A DNA stretch of 64,000 bases, from positions 1,834,955-1,898,954 of the forward strand of contig NZ_CP040231.1 of assembly GCF_006228325.1 (NCBI RefSeq), given 5' to 3'. This document shows positions 44,573 to 54,622 of the stretch, piece after piece. The notes under the pieces were generated by a model. That model was not told the DNA's origin and searched no databases. It was given only the letters and a program-made list of their open reading frames with translations. A program made the translations under genes and the position numbers. The stretch comes from Streptococcus sp. 1643 (lineage in GTDB: Bacteria > Bacillota > Bacilli > Lactobacillales > Streptococcaceae). Within the stretch, counting starts at the first letter, position 1. Each line of letters begins with the position of its first letter.

Positions 44573-45819
44573 TCTACTCCTTCCATAAAGTAAATCGCTT
44601 GTAACTTCAAACTGTTGGCAACTTTACAGACAACTTCTTTATCAACACTCTCTAATTTTGCAACCAATCGATCAATATCAAAGCTTGATTTCCCCAATAG
44701 AGCATTCAAATAGGCTCTTTCAACCAGGGTCTGTTGATTATCTTGAGCCATCAACAAAGATCGTCGAATCATCTCCTTGGTTTGTTCAAGTTCAAAATCT
44801 GTAAAATTACCCTTTTTCAGATCTAGCAATTGATGATTCATCATTTTTCTAGCCTGATTTCGATTTTCTCTATCAATACCCGCATACATCCTTAACAGAT
44901 CACTAAACAAATCCAATTGACTAGAGACTGTATAGGCTATTCCAGCATTTTCACGAACATTTGTAAAAAGTTTCGAATGTGCAAATTCACCCAACAAACC
45001 ATTCATCACAAGCATGGGCAAATGCTCATCATCACCATATTTTATAGGAGAATGATAGCCTAATTCCAAAATAGATTGCCCAACATTCCTCTGAACCATT
45101 CCTTCTCGTAGAACATTCGAATAAGATTGATGGTACTGGATAGTGACGCCGTTCTCTCTAGCTGTAAAGGGTAATGACTTCAGTGATTCTGTAATTTCTA
45201 CTTCGTTGAAATCACCTAAGAAAAAGAAATCAATACGATCATTTTTCAGAGCATTTTGAAAGCACGCGTAGCTACTTTCTGGAGACTCATTTGAAATACT
45301 ATTTCGTAAATCACTGTATCTCAATTGAAGACGCTCATCATGAAAGAACAAGCTATCCAACTCCTTATGAGCAAAATAAAATGAATCATCCATATCAGTA
45401 GCTAAACTAGCCAATAACTGTTTTCTTTCAATTTCAAATAGGGCTGGCTCAAAAGCACCATCTTGAGCTAAGGGAGCAAATAAAGTCTGTTTCACCAATT
45501 CCAAAATTCGAGAAGTCAAGACATTCTTTTTACTTAAAAAATCATCCCTCACATAAGTAAACGTTAAGTCAAGAATATGTGCCTGTCCCCTACGATAAGC
45601 ACTTGTGGAAATATCTGTTCCATATAAACTTGCCAAGTATCTGCGAAATACTTGAGATGTTGGGTAAACTTGATTTGCCGTCTCCAACATACTCGCGCTC
45701 AACATACGTCCTGCTATCGTCTCAAGAGATAAGGGAGCAGTAAAACGAATGGTAATTTTATTTGTTTTAAACTTTTTGGATTGAACAAAATGTGCTGAAA
45801 TTCCAGGCACTAATTCCAT
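44569..45819 (-). CDS. M16 family peptidase-like partner lacking the zinc motif (YmfF type)
   Basis: The 416-residue product has the M16 fold (beginning MELVPGISAHFVQSKKFKTN), but I see no HxxEH motif. Where the catalytic helix should be it reads RMLSASMLETANQ. This suggests a non-catalytic partner of the adjacent M16 protein, the normal arrangement of such pairs. It is the first gene of a run continuing through M16, rodZ and pgsA. Divergent from yaaA. Confidence 0.85.
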   Translation of the reverse strand: MELVPGISAHFVQSKKFKTNKITIRFTAPLSLETIAGRMLSASMLETANQVYPTSQVFRRYLASLYGTDISTSAYRRGQAHILDLTFTYVRDDFLSKKNVLTSRILELVKQTLFAPLAQDGAFEPALFEIERKQLLASLATDMDDSFYFAHKELDSLFFHDERLQLRYSDLRNSISNESPESSYACFQNALKNDRIDFFFLGDFNEVEITESLKSLPFTARENGVTIQYHQSYSNVLREGMVQRNVGQSILELGYHSPIKYGDDEHLPMLVMNGLLGEFAHSKLFTNVRENAGIAYTVSSQLDLFSDLLRMYAGIDRENRNQARKMMNHQLLDLKKGNFTDFELEQTKEMIRRSLLMAQDNQQTLVERAYLNALLGKSSFDIDRLVAKLESVDKEVVCKVANSLKLQAIYFMEGVE

Positions 45820-45979
45820 ACCTTACCTCCTTACATATAGAGTTCTATTATACCACGAAAATCAAAATTTTTCTTGTTCTCTTTATAGCTTTAAAGAGTA
45901 AAATCGTTTTCATTTCAGCTAACTTTCCTTCAGCTATTTCAAGGAAAATATGGTATAATACCAAAGATTGAGGTGAATT

Positions 45980-46348
45980 ATGGAATACAAATTATTTGAA
46001 GAATTTATTACGCTCCAAGCCCTCCTAAAAGAGCTTGGAATTATACACAGCGGTGGTGCTATCAAATCCTTTTTAATAGATCATCAAGTTTACTTTAATG
46101 GCGAGTTAGAAAGTAGACGTGGGAAAAAAATCCGTATTGGAGATACGATTGACATTCCTGATTTAAAGATTGACATCACCTTGACACAACCAAGTTTAAA
46201 AGAGCAGGAAGAGTATCAAGCAGATAAGATTGAGAAAGAGCGAATTGCTAAACTTGTCAAAGAGATGAATAAAGGTATCAAGAAAGAAAAACAAAAAACT
46301 TCTTCATCGCCTAAAACCAAACAAGTTCCACGTTTTCCAGGAAGATAA
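45980..46348 (+). CDS. yaaA: S4-domain RNA-binding protein YaaA
   Basis: The 122-residue product has an S4-like domain ([20 protein letters not shown], then [20 protein letters not shown], then [16 protein letters not shown]) and a lysine-rich tail. It ends two bases before recF, the conserved yaaA-recF pairing of Firmicutes. An extended -10 (TGGTATAAT, 45951-45959) and GAGGTGA precede the ATG. Its role is unproven; a ribosome or RNA function is assumed from the fold. Confidence 0.88.
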   Translation: MEYKLFEEFITLQALLKELGIIHSGGAIKSFLIDHQVYFNGELESRRGKKIRIGDTIDIPDLKIDITLTQPSLKEQEEYQADKIEKERIAKLVKEMNKGIKKEKQKTSSSPKTKQVPRFPGR

Positions 46349-46350
46349 CC

Positions 46351-47442
46351 ATGTGGCTCCAACATTTAACAATTAAAACCTTTCGAAACTACAAAGAGGC
46401 GAAAATTGATTTCAATCCAAAATTAAATGTCTTTCTAGGTCAAAATGCACAAGGAAAAACCAATATTCTAGAAGCAATCTATTTCTTAGCCTTGACACGT
46501 AGTCATCGGACTCGTACAGATAAAAATCTCATTCATTTTGATAACGAGCAACTCCATCTTTCTGGCTTGCTACAGAAAAAAACAAGCTCTATCCCTCTAG
46601 AAATTGATTTAACCCCAAAAGGGCGTGTGACTAAGGTCAATCACTTAAAACAAGCTCGCCTATCAGACTACATCGGACATATGAATGTTGTCCTCTTCGC
46701 ACCTGAAGATCTCCAGCTAATTAAGGGAGCGCCTTCTGTCCGTCGAAAGTTTATAGACATCGAACTGGGACAAATTAAACCAATCTACTTGTCAGACTTG
46801 TCAAACTATAACCATATACTCAAGCAGAGAAATACCTACCTAAAATCCAGCCAGAAGATTGACGATACATTTCTGTCAGTCTTAGACGATCAGCTAGTAG
46901 AGTATGGGTGTCGTGTTATAAAGCATCGGATAAAATTCATTAAAGACTTAGAGAAATTTGGTCAAAAAAAACACTTAGAAATTTCAAATAAATTAGAAGA
47001 ACTGTCAATATCTTATCAATCATCTGTCAACTTCACTGATGAAGAACAGTTGACAAGTTCCTTTAAAATTGCTTTGGAGAAAAGCAGATCAAGAGATTTG
47101 TTCAAAAAGAATACTGGTGTCGGCCCTCATCGAGATGACATTTCTTTTTATATCAATGGTATGGATGCTAGTTTTGGAAGCCAAGGTCAACATCGTAGTC
47201 TTGTACTTTCTATCAAACTAGCAGAGATTGAGCTAATGGAAAGTATTACCAACGAGTCTCCTATACTATTGCTTGATGATGTTATGAGCGAACTTGACAA
47301 TACACGGCAACTAAAATTACTAGAAACCATTTCTCAATCTATCCAAACCTTTATTACAACAACAAGTTTAGACCACTTACAAAACTTGCCAGAAAACCTT
47401 AGTATTTTCAATATTCAAAACGGTAAAATTTCTGTAAATTAA
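46351..47442 (+). CDS. recF: DNA replication and repair protein RecF
   Basis: The 363-residue SMC-like ATPase has Walker [15 protein letters not shown] (about 30), RecF signature ([20 protein letters not shown]), and the C-terminal signature/Walker [18 protein letters not shown], then [17 protein letters not shown] and [11 protein letters not shown]. It loads RecA at single-strand gaps with RecO and RecR. Co-transcribed with yaaA. Confidence 0.95.
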   Translation: MWLQHLTIKTFRNYKEAKIDFNPKLNVFLGQNAQGKTNILEAIYFLALTRSHRTRTDKNLIHFDNEQLHLSGLLQKKTSSIPLEIDLTPKGRVTKVNHLKQARLSDYIGHMNVVLFAPEDLQLIKGAPSVRRKFIDIELGQIKPIYLSDLSNYNHILKQRNTYLKSSQKIDDTFLSVLDDQLVEYGCRVIKHRIKFIKDLEKFGQKKHLEISNKLEELSISYQSSVNFTDEEQLTSSFKIALEKSRSRDLFKKNTGVGPHRDDISFYINGMDASFGSQGQHRSLVLSIKLAEIELMESITNESPILLLDDVMSELDNTRQLKLLETISQSIQTFITTTSLDHLQNLPENLSIFNIQNGKISVN

Positions 47443-47463
47443 AATTGACAATACTGTAAACAA

Positions 47464-47492
47464 AAAGAACTCCTGAAAATCAGGAGTTCTTT
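47464..47492. terminator. Bidirectional terminator between recF and guaB
   Basis: AAAGAACTCCTGA (47464-47476), AAA loop and TCAGGAGTTCTTT (47480-47492), T runs on both strands. It serves the converging recF and guaB transcripts. Confidence 0.9.
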
Positions 47493-47500
47493 TTTACTAC

Positions 47501-49030
<1,530 letters not shown>

Positions 49031-49032
49031 CT

Positions 49033-49060
49033 ATCATACCATTCTATGAAAATTTGTCAA
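49033..49060 (-). promoter_or_regulatory. guaB promoter
   Basis: TTGACA (49060-49055), a 16-base spacer and TATGAT (49038-49033) on the minus strand, about 50 bases upstream of the guaB ATG. No purine or guanine riboswitch is seen in the leader. Confidence 0.7.
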
Positions 49061-49086
49061 TTATATTTATGGTAGAAATCATAAAA

Positions 49087-49122
49087 AAACTATCCCTGTG
49101 ATCCTATGGAAGAGATAGTTTT
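49087..49122 (-). terminator. Terminator after trpS
   Basis: AAACTATC (49087-49094) and GATAGTTT (49115-49122) pair around a 20-base loop; the minus strand continues with seven T. Confidence 0.7.
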
Positions 49123-49138
49123 ACGATTCATATTTTAT

Positions 49139-50167
49139 CTATAATTTAAAATAATTTAGTCCCATTACTCCCTTAACTTCAGATAGAGTTTGCCCCGCAA
49201 CCTCACGCGCTTTCTCACTACCTTTTTGAAGCATATTGTACACTTCTCCCATATCCTTAGCAAATTCGATACGGCGCTCACGAATAGGGCCAAGTTCCCG
49301 TTCTAATATTTCAAGTAGATAACGTTTCGTCTTTACATCACCAAGACCACCACGTTGGTAGTTTTCTTTCATCTCTGCAATGTCTTGAGCATCTTCTGGA
49401 CGACCAAACACATCTAGATAATGGAAAACCATATTTCCTTCAATCTTACCTGGATCCTCCACTCGAATATGATCCGGATCAGTATACATGCTCATGACTT
49501 TTTTACGCAAAGTATCCGCATCATCTGCTAGATAAATACCATTATTAAGGGATTTAGACATTTTAGCATTTCCATCTAAACCTGGCAAACGCCCTGCTCT
49601 CTCATTTTCTGGATAAATACCTTCCGGCTCCACCAAGACCTCACAATTATAAGCATGATTAAAGGAACGAACAATCTCACGAGTTTGCTCAATCATTGGT
49701 TTCTGATCTGTCCCAACAGGAACATAATTAGCCTTGAAGGCAGTAATATCTGCTGCTTGCGCAATCGGATAAACCAAAAATCCTGTCGGAATACTTTCTC
49801 CAAACCCTTTCTGAGCAATCTCTGTTTTTACTGTCGGATTCCGTTCCAAACGAGCTAGTGACACCAAATTCATATAGTACATAGATAATTCAGCCAACTC
49901 TGGAATTTGGCTTTGAATAAAGATAGTTGATTTACTTGGATCTAATCCAACTGCTAGGTAATCTAAGGCAACATTCCCAATCGATTCTACAATCGTTTGA
50001 GGGTCTTTGGCGTGATCTGTCAATGCTTGTTGATCCGCCAAAAAAACAAACATGTCATACTTGTCTTCTTCCTGCAGTAATACTCTGTTTTTAAGACTCC
50101 CAACATAATGTCCAATATGCAGTTTACCTGTTGGGCGGTCTCCTGTTAAAATAATGGGTTTCGTCAT
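49139..50167 (-). CDS. trpS: Tryptophanyl-tRNA synthetase
   Basis: The 342-residue class I synthetase has the HIGH-like motif [13 protein letters not shown] (about 14-26) and KMSKS in [14 protein letters not shown]. It charges tRNA-Trp. No T-box leader is visible upstream, so it seems to be constitutively expressed. The gene faces away from the ABC-F gene. Confidence 0.96.
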   Translation of the reverse strand: MTKPIILTGDRPTGKLHIGHYVGSLKNRVLLQEEDKYDMFVFLADQQALTDHAKDPQTIVESIGNVALDYLAVGLDPSKSTIFIQSQIPELAELSMYYMNLVSLARLERNPTVKTEIAQKGFGESIPTGFLVYPIAQAADITAFKANYVPVGTDQKPMIEQTREIVRSFNHAYNCEVLVEPEGIYPENERAGRLPGLDGNAKMSKSLNNGIYLADDADTLRKKVMSMYTDPDHIRVEDPGKIEGNMVFHYLDVFGRPEDAQDIAEMKENYQRGGLGDVKTKRYLLEILERELGPIRERRIEFAKDMGEVYNMLQKGSEKAREVAGQTLSEVKGVMGLNYFKL

Positions 50168-50303
50168 TTTTTTCTCCTTCGAAATGGTCTCTTCAATTAT
50201 AGCATTTTTTTGTTAAAATAACAGAAAATTATTTAAATCAAAGAGCCAATTCGCTGTAAATAAAACTGTAAACTTAGTTGACATAAAATTGACAAAGAAA
50301 AAT

Positions 50304-50332
50304 TTGAATATTTCTCTCTTTTCTAGTAGAAT
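50304..50332 (+). promoter_or_regulatory. Promoter of the ABC-F gene
   Basis: TTGAAT (50304-50309), a 17-base spacer and TAGAAT (50327-50332), 30 bases upstream of the TTG start. Two further TTGACA-like hexamers lie just upstream (around 50278 and 50289). Confidence 0.6.
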
Positions 50333-50362
50333 AAATGTATTACATATTATAGGAGAAAAACA

Positions 50363-51985
50363 TTGCTTACAGTATCTGATGTTTCACTACGTTTTAGTGA
50401 TCGCAAACTTTTTGATGATGTCAATATCAAATTTACAGAAGGAAATACATACGGATTAATTGGTGCTAATGGTGCTGGGAAGTCTACATTCTTAAAAATC
50501 TTAGCTGGTGATATCGAACCTACAACTGGTCATATCTCTCTTGGTCCAGATGAACGTCTCTCTGTTCTTCGTCAAAATCACTTTGACTATGAAGATGAAC
50601 GTGCAATTGATGTCGTTATCATGGGAAATGAAAAACTCTATAGCATCATGAAGGAAAAAGATGCTATTTACATGAAGGAAGATTTTTCCGATGAGGATGG
50701 TGTTCGTGCAGCTGAACTTGAAGGTGAATTTGCTGAACTTGGAGGTTGGGAAGCAGAAAGTGAAGCATCTCAACTGCTTCAAAACCTAAATATTCCAGAA
50801 GAATTGCACTACCAAAACATGAGCGAATTAGCTAATGGTGAAAAAGTGAAGGTTCTCCTTGCTAAAGCACTTTTTGGTAAACCTGATGTTCTTCTCTTGG
50901 ACGAGCCAACCAACGGTTTGGATATCCAATCTATTACTTGGTTAGAAGATTTCTTGATTGACTTTGATAACACGGTCATCGTTGTATCCCATGACCGTCA
51001 CTTCCTCAATAAAGTATGTACTCACATGGCCGACCTTGACTTTGGAAAAATCAAACTCTATGTCGGAAACTACGACTTTTGGAAGGAATCTTCTGAGCTT
51101 GCTGCTAAATTGTTAGCAGACCGTAATGCCAAAGCGGAAGAAAAGATTAAGCAATTGCAAGAATTCGTTGCTCGATTCTCCGCCAACGCTTCTAAGTCAA
51201 GACAGGCAACGTCTCGTAAAAAAATGCTTGACAAGATTGAACTAGAAGAAATTGTTCCATCCAGTCGTAAATACCCATTTATCAACTTTAAAGCAGAGCG
51301 TGAGATTGGTAATGATCTCTTGACAGTAGAAAATCTAACTGTCAAGATCGATGGTGAGACTATTTTAGATAATATCAGCTTCATCTTGCGTCCAGGTGAT
51401 AAGACAGCTCTTATTGGACAAAATGACATCCAAACGACTGCATTAATTCGTGCAATCATGGGTGACATTGACTATGAAGGAACTGTTAAGTGGGGAGTTA
51501 CTACTAGTCGTTCTTACTTGCCAAAAGACAACTCGGCTGATTTTGCAGGAGGAGAGTCAATCCTTGACTGGTTGCGTCAATTTGCAAGCAAAGAAGAAGA
51601 TGACAATACCTTCCTACGTGGTTTCCTTGGTCGTATGCTCTTTTCTGGAGATGAGGTTAACAAACCTGTAAACGTCTTGTCAGGGGGAGAAAAAGTACGT
51701 GTCATGCTTTCAAAACTCATGCTCTTGAAATCAAATGTCCTTGTACTTGATGATCCAACAAATCACTTGGACTTGGAATCTATCTCAAGCTTGAACGATG
51801 GATTGAAAAACTTTAAAGAATCAATCATCTTTGCTAGTCATGATCACGAGTTCATTCAAACTTTAGCAAACCATATTATTGTTTTGTCTAAGAATGGCGT
51901 CATTGATCGTATCGATGAAACCTATGATGAATTCCTAGAAAATGCAGAAGTACAAGCAAAAGTTAAAGAACTTTGGAAAGATTAA
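50363..51985 (+). CDS. ABC-F family ATPase with a degenerate second ATPase site
   Basis: The start is TTG at 50363 with AGGAGA eight bases upstream. The 540-residue protein has two ABC domains joined by the ABC-F linker (about 240-310). Domain 1 is intact: GANGAGKSTFLKIL, LLLDEPTNGLD. Domain 2 has GQNDIQTTALIRAIMG in place of Walker A and LVLDDPTNHLD in place of D-E, so its ATP site looks weakened. There are no membrane segments. ABC-F proteins act on ribosomes as translation factors or resistance proteins. It resembles the YbiT/YkpA subgroup, of unclear function. Flanked by its own promoter and terminator. Confidence 0.88.
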   Translation: MLTVSDVSLRFSDRKLFDDVNIKFTEGNTYGLIGANGAGKSTFLKILAGDIEPTTGHISLGPDERLSVLRQNHFDYEDERAIDVVIMGNEKLYSIMKEKDAIYMKEDFSDEDGVRAAELEGEFAELGGWEAESEASQLLQNLNIPEELHYQNMSELANGEKVKVLLAKALFGKPDVLLLDEPTNGLDIQSITWLEDFLIDFDNTVIVVSHDRHFLNKVCTHMADLDFGKIKLYVGNYDFWKESSELAAKLLADRNAKAEEKIKQLQEFVARFSANASKSRQATSRKKMLDKIELEEIVPSSRKYPFINFKAEREIGNDLLTVENLTVKIDGETILDNISFILRPGDKTALIGQNDIQTTALIRAIMGDIDYEGTVKWGVTTSRSYLPKDNSADFAGGESILDWLRQFASKEEDDNTFLRGFLGRMLFSGDEVNKPVNVLSGGEKVRVMLSKLMLLKSNVLVLDDPTNHLDLESISSLNDGLKNFKESIIFASHDHEFIQTLANHIIVLSKNGVIDRIDETYDEFLENAEVQAKVKELWKD

Positions 51986-51995
51986 ATAAGACTTC

Positions 51996-52026
51996 AAAAC
52001 TCAGTTGGGGTAACCAACTGAGTTTT
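51996..52026 (+). terminator. Terminator after the ABC-F gene
   Basis: AAAACTCAGTTGG (51996-52008), GGTAA loop and CCAACTGAGTTTT (52014-52026). Perfect 13-bp stem. Confidence 0.88.
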
Positions 52027-52046
52027 CTATCATTCTACGAGGTAAC

Positions 52047-54599
52047 ATGAAATCATTTTTTAAAACATATTGGACCTATTTTGTTTCTTTCATCATTCCT
52101 TTAGTAATTATGACTGGAGTATACCTAACTCAAGGTATCTACTGGAATAGCGATACATCTCCACTATTAGGAGACGGTTTCCATCAATACGTTATTTTTG
52201 ATGTAGCTTTACGAAATATTTTACATGGAAATGGTAGTTTGTTTTACACCTTTACAAGTGGCCTCGGACTTAATTTCTATGCTCTATCTAGTTATTACTT
52301 GGGTAGTTTTCTCTCACCTCTGGTTTACTTTTTTAATCTGTCGAATATGCCAGATGCTGTTTATCTGACCACTCTATTAAAATTTGGATTTATTGGTCTA
52401 TCAACCTTCTTTAGTTTGACTAGATTATTTAAAGATATCCCAAAATTTTTAAAACTTACCTTATCTACTTCCTATGCTCTAATGAGCTTTACCGTTAGTC
52501 AGTTAGAGATAAAAACCTGGCTAGATGTTTTTATCTTGATTCCTTTAATTATAACTGGTTTATACCTACTTATAACAGAAAAGAAGCGCCTGCTATACTT
52601 TACAAGTCTGTCAATTTTGTTTATTCAAAACTATTATTTTGGCTATATGACAGCATTGTTTCTAATCTTCTGGTATCTCTGCCAAATTTCATGGGACTTT
52701 AAAAATCGAAGATCATCTTTTCTTGATTTTGTTGTTACCTCCTTTTTAGCAGGAATGGCTAGTTTGATTATGACTCTTCCTACATTGTTTGATTTACAAA
52801 CTCATGGAGAGAAGTTAACTGCTATCACAAAATTAAAGACAGATAGTAGCTGGTATCTAGATATTTTCGCAAAACAATTCATTGGATCTTTTGATACAAC
52901 TAAGTATGGATCTATCCCAATGATTTTTGTTGGATTGCTTCCTTTTATTTTGACTATTCTATTTTTCACAATAAAATCCATAAAGTTTCACGTGAAACTT
53001 ACCTATGCAATTTTCTTTACTTTTTTAATAACAAGCTTTTACATAGAAGCACTTGATTTATTTTGGCAAGGGATGCACACCCCAAATATGTTTTTGCATC
53101 GCTATGCTTGGATTTTTTCCACTCTGTTAATTTATACTGCAGCAGAAGTCTTAAATCGTCTGAAAGAACTGAAGCTCTGGAATCTATTTGTCTCACTTTT
53201 TCTTGTACTAACAGGATTTTTGGCTACTGTCTATTTTAAATCGCACTATTCTTTTCTAACAGATCTGAATATCCTACTCACTCTTGAATTTCTACTAGTT
53301 TATGCTCTTTTACTTCTTGCAGTCATTAGAAAATTTATCTCTATAAATCTATTTGCAATTCTTTTGTCTTTATTTATAACAGTTGAGATAAGCTTAAATG
53401 CTTCATCTCAAATGGAAGGAATAGCTAAAGAATGGGCCTTTGCTTCTCGTAGCGCCTATAATAGAGATATCACCGCTATGGAATCCATTCTAAACCAAGT
53501 TGACAATCCATTTACACGTACTGAAAAACTGCAAATTCAGACTGGAAATGACAGTATGAAATTTAACTACAATGGAATCTCTCAATTTTCGTCTGTACGA
53601 AATCGCTCAGCTAGCACTAGTTTGGATAAACTGGGATTCAAATCCTCTGGAACCAACCTCAATCTCCGTTATGCAAATAACAGTCTTTTAGCAGACAGTT
53701 TATTTGGAATTCAGTACAATATTTCTGAAAGTTCACTTGATAAGTATGGCTTTCAAGAGATTTATCAAAAGGATCATTTAACCTTATATAAAAATCAACT
53801 TTCCCTCCCCATTGCTTTTGCTACTCAATCTATTTACACAGATGTAAACTTTAATAATCATACTCTGGATAATCAGGCTTTATTTATAAACCAGCTTGCT
53901 AATCTCAACTTAGATTACTTCTATCCAATAGCTTATGATAAAACAGATAATTCTGATGGTTTAACAAGCATCACAAGTTCTACGAATGAGGATGCAAGGA
54001 TTGATTATCAGATTGAAGTTCCTCAAAATAGTCAAGTCTATCTATCTTTTTCAAACCTTCATTTTACTAATGATAAACAAAAGAAGGTTGACATCCTTGT
54101 CAATGGTGAAAAAAAGACTTTTACAACTGACAATGCTTTCAATTTCTTTAATTTGGGTTATACTGAAGAACGACAAACTTTCAATATCAGTGTTAGTTTC
54201 CCTGGAAATTCTCAGGTGTCATTTGAATCTCCAACCTTCTATCGTTTAGATACTCAGGCTCTTACTGAGGCAATTCAAAAGATTAAAGAACAACCTGTAG
54301 AAGTATCCACCTCTAAAAATAAAGTCTTTGCTACATATGAAGTAAAACAAGATACCTCTATTTTCTTCACTATTCCTTATGACAAAGGTTGGTCTGCATA
54401 CCAAGATGGGAAAAAACTTGAAATCAAGCAGGCTCAGACTGGTTTTATGAAAGTTGATGTTCCAAAGGGAAAAGGCACCATTACACTTTCCTTTATCCCC
54501 AATGGTTTTGTTATTGGAGCAGCCTGCTCACTAACTGCCCTTCTTCTTTTTGGGATCTATAATCACAGACGAAATTTATCTAAGACAGAAAAAGATTGA
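52047..54599 (+). CDS. YfhO family polytopic membrane protein
   Basis: The 850-residue protein has about 13 transmembrane helices, with long external loops near residues 450-810 and a last helix at the C-terminus. The N-terminal motif WNSDTSPLLGDGFHQYVIFD and the later GWSAYQDGKKLEI are typical of YfhO. Family members are thought to be GT-C-like glycosyltransferases; in Bacillus and Listeria they modify lipoteichoic or cell-wall glycopolymers. GAGGT precedes the ATG. A parS site lies within the codons for FHVK (52985-52998). The exact substrate here is unknown. Confidence 0.85.
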   Translation: MKSFFKTYWTYFVSFIIPLVIMTGVYLTQGIYWNSDTSPLLGDGFHQYVIFDVALRNILHGNGSLFYTFTSGLGLNFYALSSYYLGSFLSPLVYFFNLSNMPDAVYLTTLLKFGFIGLSTFFSLTRLFKDIPKFLKLTLSTSYALMSFTVSQLEIKTWLDVFILIPLIITGLYLLITEKKRLLYFTSLSILFIQNYYFGYMTALFLIFWYLCQISWDFKNRRSSFLDFVVTSFLAGMASLIMTLPTLFDLQTHGEKLTAITKLKTDSSWYLDIFAKQFIGSFDTTKYGSIPMIFVGLLPFILTILFFTIKSIKFHVKLTYAIFFTFLITSFYIEALDLFWQGMHTPNMFLHRYAWIFSTLLIYTAAEVLNRLKELKLWNLFVSLFLVLTGFLATVYFKSHYSFLTDLNILLTLEFLLVYALLLLAVIRKFISINLFAILLSLFITVEISLNASSQMEGIAKEWAFASRSAYNRDITAMESILNQVDNPFTRTEKLQIQTGNDSMKFNYNGISQFSSVRNRSASTSLDKLGFKSSGTNLNLRYANNSLLADSLFGIQYNISESSLDKYGFQEIYQKDHLTLYKNQLSLPIAFATQSIYTDVNFNNHTLDNQALFINQLANLNLDYFYPIAYDKTDNSDGLTSITSSTNEDARIDYQIEVPQNSQVYLSFSNLHFTNDKQKKVDILVNGEKKTFTTDNAFNFFNLGYTEERQTFNISVSFPGNSQVSFESPTFYRLDTQALTEAIQKIKEQPVEVSTSKNKVFATYEVKQDTSIFFTIPYDKGWSAYQDGKKLEIKQAQTGFMKVDVPKGKGTITLSFIPNGFVIGAACSLTALLLFGIYNHRRNLSKTEKD
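52985..52998. other. parS site inside the yfhO gene
   Basis: GTTTCACGTGAAAC, perfect palindrome, flanked by A and T as in AGTTTCACGTGAAACT. It lies about 11 kb left of dnaA and again encodes FHVK. ParB is encoded at 62597. Confidence 0.88.
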
Positions 54600-54622
54600 C
54601 CAATTTCTTGGCCAATCTTTTT
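54589..54622. terminator. Bidirectional terminator between yfhO and yhgE
   Basis: AAAAAGATTG (54589-54598) pairs with CAATCTTTTT (54613-54622); an inner CCA/TGG extends the stem. It separates converging genes. Confidence 0.8.

Noticed and set aside
50168..50362. T-box riboswitch for trpS
   Set aside because: No T-box core sequence or specifier hairpin is visible upstream of trpS.
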